Below, one piece after another: positions 61,432-64,000 of a DNA stretch of 64,000 nt. Made by a program: the position numbers and the translations under genes. Location: contig NZ_LMVB01000001.1 in NCBI RefSeq assembly GCF_001510645.1, forward strand, positions 1,870,981 through 1,934,980, read 5' to 3'. The stretch comes from Paenibacillus sp. FJAT-29882. Lineage in GTDB: Bacteria > Bacillota > Bacilli > Bacillales > DSM-1321. Position 1 is the first letter of the stretch. Each line of letters starts with the position of its first letter. The notes under the pieces are model-generated. The model was given only the letters and a program-made list of their open reading frames with translations. It ran no database searches and was not told the DNA's origin.

Positions 61432-61626
61432 TATAAAAACTAATCAAAATAAGTGTGAATCAATTCACACACCCAACCATTTTTAGGGTTAATGTGATTT
61501 GTAGGTAACCTACTCTTCTATCTTAATGAATTTAAATGAATTTAAATGATTTTTAATCATCCACTTCAATACTTTTTTCCCCATCCATTTACTCCTAGAC
61601 CATAAAAAAGAGAATCATGAATGAAA

Positions 61627-62476
61627 TCATGCTTCCGGAATTTCAATGGTCTCACCTGGCTCCAGTTCCTTCATGATCTGTACCATATCGAGCTGAGTAT
61701 ATTCTGTGTGCTTTTTCAACGTTCCATTTTTGAAATACTCTGGTTCCGGTTTTTTCACATAAATACGTGTATTTAATTTCAATCGAGATATATAATAGGC
61801 TCTCAACTCATGAATCGCTTGTAAATCTCGCAAATCAAAATAACCTAAGTTACGCAGGCATAAATCACCTGCCTCACATTTTCAAGGCTATCCGTACCAC
61901 ATGTTTTGTCGTTATTTTTTCCTGACCCTAGCTGCACATTTAAGAATTGGCCACTAAGCAGATCGTATTCAAGTTGGATTTTCACACCAGCCCTGTTACT
62001 ACTCCCTCCAGAGCCTTGACAGTGGCGAAGGAATCAGGTAGCTGAAACACCGTCGCATCTAGAATCCGAATACGTTTGAAAACAGAAATGATACGTGAAG
62101 TTCGCGATTTTGTCGCACAGAGTTTCTGTGTACGGAGTAAAGTAAAGACCTCTCGAAGTAATGGATTAAAGTGTTGATTCAGTCCTTCTGGGCTCATGAG
62201 TACGCCCGTCGAAGCCTTTTAATCGACTATATAGTGTAAGCGATGTACTAGCGACTTCTTGGCTGAGCCAAACGCAAAGGGCGATGAGTTCGTCTTCTTG
62301 ATATTTACTGGATCGCTGCACAAAACCAACTTATTTGGCGAGATCTTGTAGGACTATTGGAAATAGAAAGCATTGTAATTCTTCAGAAAGCGAGAGGTCC
62401 ATGAAAAAACGTCATCCTTTTCGATTAGTTTACTGAAAGAATAACGCTTTTTTATTTTGGGGGAAATTCGTTTCAT
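61627..62476 (-). mobile_element. eroded IS4-family transposase
   Basis: Starting at ATG 62476 the minus strand reads MKRISPKIKKRYSFSKLIEK and on to NAFYFQ. After a frameshift comes VGFVQRSSKYQEDELIALCV with WLSQEVASTSLT, then MSPEGLNQHFNPLLREVFTL with [15 protein letters not shown]. Next are [20 protein letters not shown] and, finally, RDLQAIHELRAYYISRLKLN to GETIEIPEA at 61627. The order and motifs match IS231/IS4-type transposases. At least four frameshifts or stops and a missing C-terminus make it dead. Confidence 0.8.
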
Positions 62477-62543
62477 TAGCTTGATGGGCATGGGGTACCA
62501 CCAGTAAAACGTGAATTTACAATGTGAAGGAAATACCAATATT

Positions 62544-62589
62544 AAAAAGCCCAATTTCTCAGTTTTAAATTGAGAAATTGGGCTTTTTT
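62544..62589. terminator. strong bidirectional terminator
   Basis: AAAAAGCCCAATTTCTCA (62544-62561) pairs perfectly with TGAGAAATTGGGCTTTTT (62571-62588) and has A/T runs on both sides. It lies nine bases beyond the HPP gene stop. Confidence 0.85.
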
Positions 62590-62597
62590 CATTACTT

Positions 62598-63167
62598 TTA
62601 TATCCAAAACACAGGATATTTTCTATTACTTCGTAAATTATTAATTAATAATGCGATCAACACAATAATAATGGATCCTGTTAATACTGGCGTAAATAAA
62701 GATTCCCATGGGTAAGCACCAAACATTACAATGATTGGATCTGCCCCGGCGGGAGGATGGGTTGTTTTGGTTAACATCATCAAACCGATAGCTAATCCTA
62801 CTCCTAAGGCCAGAGACCATGGTTCATTTCCAAATATATGATAAACAACTAATCCTATTAAAGTTGAAATGAAGTGTCCGCCTATGATATTTCTAGGTTG
62901 TGATAAAGGAGAATGCCAAAGCCCAAATGCTAATACACAACTTGCACCAAACGAAGCTATTAACCATGGGGTAGATGTAAAGCTTGTTAATAATCCAAGA
63001 ATAAAGATCGTAATAAATCCACCTATCAATCCAGTTATAACATCTTTCACATTTACTTTCAGAGGACTCTTTCCTCTTCCCCTCATTTTAATTAGGTAAG
63101 ATGGGACGTTGTGTTGGGTTATTTCTTCTGGCTGCTCCTTCAAAGCTAGATTTCCTTCTGTATTCAA
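62598..63167 (-). CDS. HPP-family membrane protein
   Basis: A 189-residue protein with four or five membrane segments and the family motif TKTTHPPAGADPIIVMFGAY, preceded by GASCVLAFGLWHSPLSQPRN. HPP proteins are implicated in nitrite or other small-anion transport in some organisms; the role here is unproven. No C-terminal CBS domains are present. I prefer TTG 63167 because AAGGAG lies ten bases upstream and the longer frame to 63212 starts without a site. Confidence 0.8.
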   Translation of the reverse strand: MNTEGNLALKEQPEEITQHNVPSYLIKMRGRGKSPLKVNVKDVITGLIGGFITIFILGLLTSFTSTPWLIASFGASCVLAFGLWHSPLSQPRNIIGGHFISTLIGLVVYHIFGNEPWSLALGVGLAIGLMMLTKTTHPPAGADPIIVMFGAYPWESLFTPVLTGSIIIVLIALLINNLRSNRKYPVFWI

Positions 63168-63719
63168 AAGATGTTCACTCCTTGCTAATGTACACACTAT
63201 ACTATAGTACAATTATTTGAAATAAATTAAAAGTTCCTACATGAAAGAAGTAAAACAAAATGAAAAGAGCATTCATGTTTTATATTCTATTTCCAATAAA
63301 GTTATTTTTTATCTGCCGTTTACTTGACCCAGAAGTTCTTGATAAAAATCCTTTTTCTTGTTCTTTTGTACATCGCCAAAATCCTTCCTACTTTGGAAGT
63401 TTAGTTCAAATTGGACAACAGGTTTATTTTCCTTCTAGCATGAAGATCTTCGAAAAGCAAGGACGAGGATATCAACTTATTCAGGATGATATTTGCGTTC
63501 AACTATTCGGTTAATGTACAGTAACCGAATTAAGAGTTTAACTTCTTGAGTTGTCCAAACACCACTTGAAACGAATCCAAAGTTTACAATTCCTGCATTG
63601 ATTACACTTTATTAATAAATGACATTCTTCCGTTTATGATTCGCTGAGCCTTATCATAAGTAAGTGAGGTTTTTCTACCAAGAAATTTAATTTGTACTTA
63701 TCGTGTCTAGTAATATTAA
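63168..63719. other. intergenic, one doubtful short gene
   Basis: A plus-strand frame at 63260-63514 could encode 84 residues (MKRAFMFYILFPIKLFFICR, later YLFPSS-like YFPSSMKIFEKQGRGYQLIQ). It has ATG with only AAAGAAG upstream, and I recognise no family. It may be a real small gene or a relic. The rest holds promoter-like AT-rich sequence (TATACTATAGTACAATT near 63197). Confidence 0.3.
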
Positions 63720-64000
63720 CTAGGATTTATACATTAGATAAATTTGATCGGCAATATAATCAGCACTTAAATGTAAGCCATTTTTTAACCACCACATAAT
63801 GACACCGACTAAAGAAGCTGTTTTAATTTCTAATTCGATATAAATTTTCGGAGTGGTTTTGTTACTGTTAATTCTACGTATTTCAATCAATTTTTTCATC
63901 AGGTTAAACAGATGTTTTTCAAATTGTTCAATTTGAAAAAGTACGAGTAGATGATGTCTTTGTGTATAAAGATAATCTAGTAATTGAATTAATCGTTTTT
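63720..64000 (-). CDS. C-terminal part of a TetR-family regulator (partial)
   Basis: The gene runs off the right edge. The visible 92 or so residues (RLIQLLDYLYTQRHHLLVLF, LMKKLIEIRRINSNKTTPKI, then YIELEIKTASLVGVIMWWLK and NGLHLSADYIADQIYLMYKS) match the helical C-terminus of TetR-type regulators, where WWLKNG is typical. TAG at 63720 ends it. The DNA-binding half is outside the window. Confidence 0.65.
   Translation of the reverse strand, partial: KRLIQLLDYLYTQRHHLLVLFQIEQFEKHLFNLMKKLIEIRRINSNKTTPKIYIELEIKTASLVGVIMWWLKNGLHLSADYIADQIYLMYKS

Overview
The window looks like chromosomal DNA of a low-G+C, endospore-forming-type Bacillota, most likely Bacillales (Bacillaceae or Planococcaceae). 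The evidence is AT-rich intergenic DNA, strong AGGAGG-type ribosome binding sites, many TTG/GTG starts, a T-box leader, a BirA box, YesL/YesM/YesN-type genes and a cst-type sulfur operon. I cannot name the genus. No rRNA, tRNA or CRISPR array was seen.

Positions 1-19,200 form an accessory, decaying region. It holds small hypothetical genes, two tyrosine-recombinase relics, single-gene cargo (MATE pump, LysE exporter, ACR3-like permease, T-box-controlled amino-acid permease, GNAT, VOC protein) and at least seven broken gene fragments. A family of short palindromic repeats, built on arms like TTCAACTAAC/GTTAGTTGAA, recurs about a dozen times between 1 and 17,300 and was not seen later.

Positions 19,380-34,410 carry sugar and sugar-acid metabolism. 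A maltose-acetyltransferase/ROK/MFS group comes first, then an isochorismatase-family gene. The next cluster runs on the minus strand: a LarA-like nickel-pincer racemase/epimerase, a mannonate-oxidoreductase-like SDR, LarE, gluconokinase, LarB, a split LarC1/LarC2 and transketolase. A divergent ROK repressor sits beside it with a perfect 11-bp palindromic operator. The cluster therefore encodes a whole route to the nickel-pincer cofactor next to a likely client enzyme and sugar-acid enzymes.

Positions 35,500-40,100 are a cst-like reactive-sulfur operon: TauE, TusA, rhodanese-persulfide dioxygenase, DsrE, TusA-rhodanese, two rhodaneses and a CstR-type repressor. Four near-identical 16-bp operator-like sites punctuate it, and a 12-base G tract lies at the ribosome binding site of the repressor. 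Positions 40,650-44,460 are a BirA-box-controlled operon: BioY, acyl-CoA ligase, a thiolase lacking its second catalytic Cys, and two hot-dog hydratase subunits, translationally coupled by ATGA overlaps.

After an IS4/IS110 graveyard (44,545-45,130) comes a YesMN-type two-component system. It is followed by an ABC sugar importer, YesL, two Gfo/Idh/MocA dehydrogenases, two IolE-like isomerases and an AraC regulator (45,400-58,530). No glycosidase is present. The end of the window holds a fused dihydroxyacetone kinase, a hisC fragment, an eroded IS4 transposase, an HPP membrane protein and the 3' end of a TetR-type gene running off the edge.
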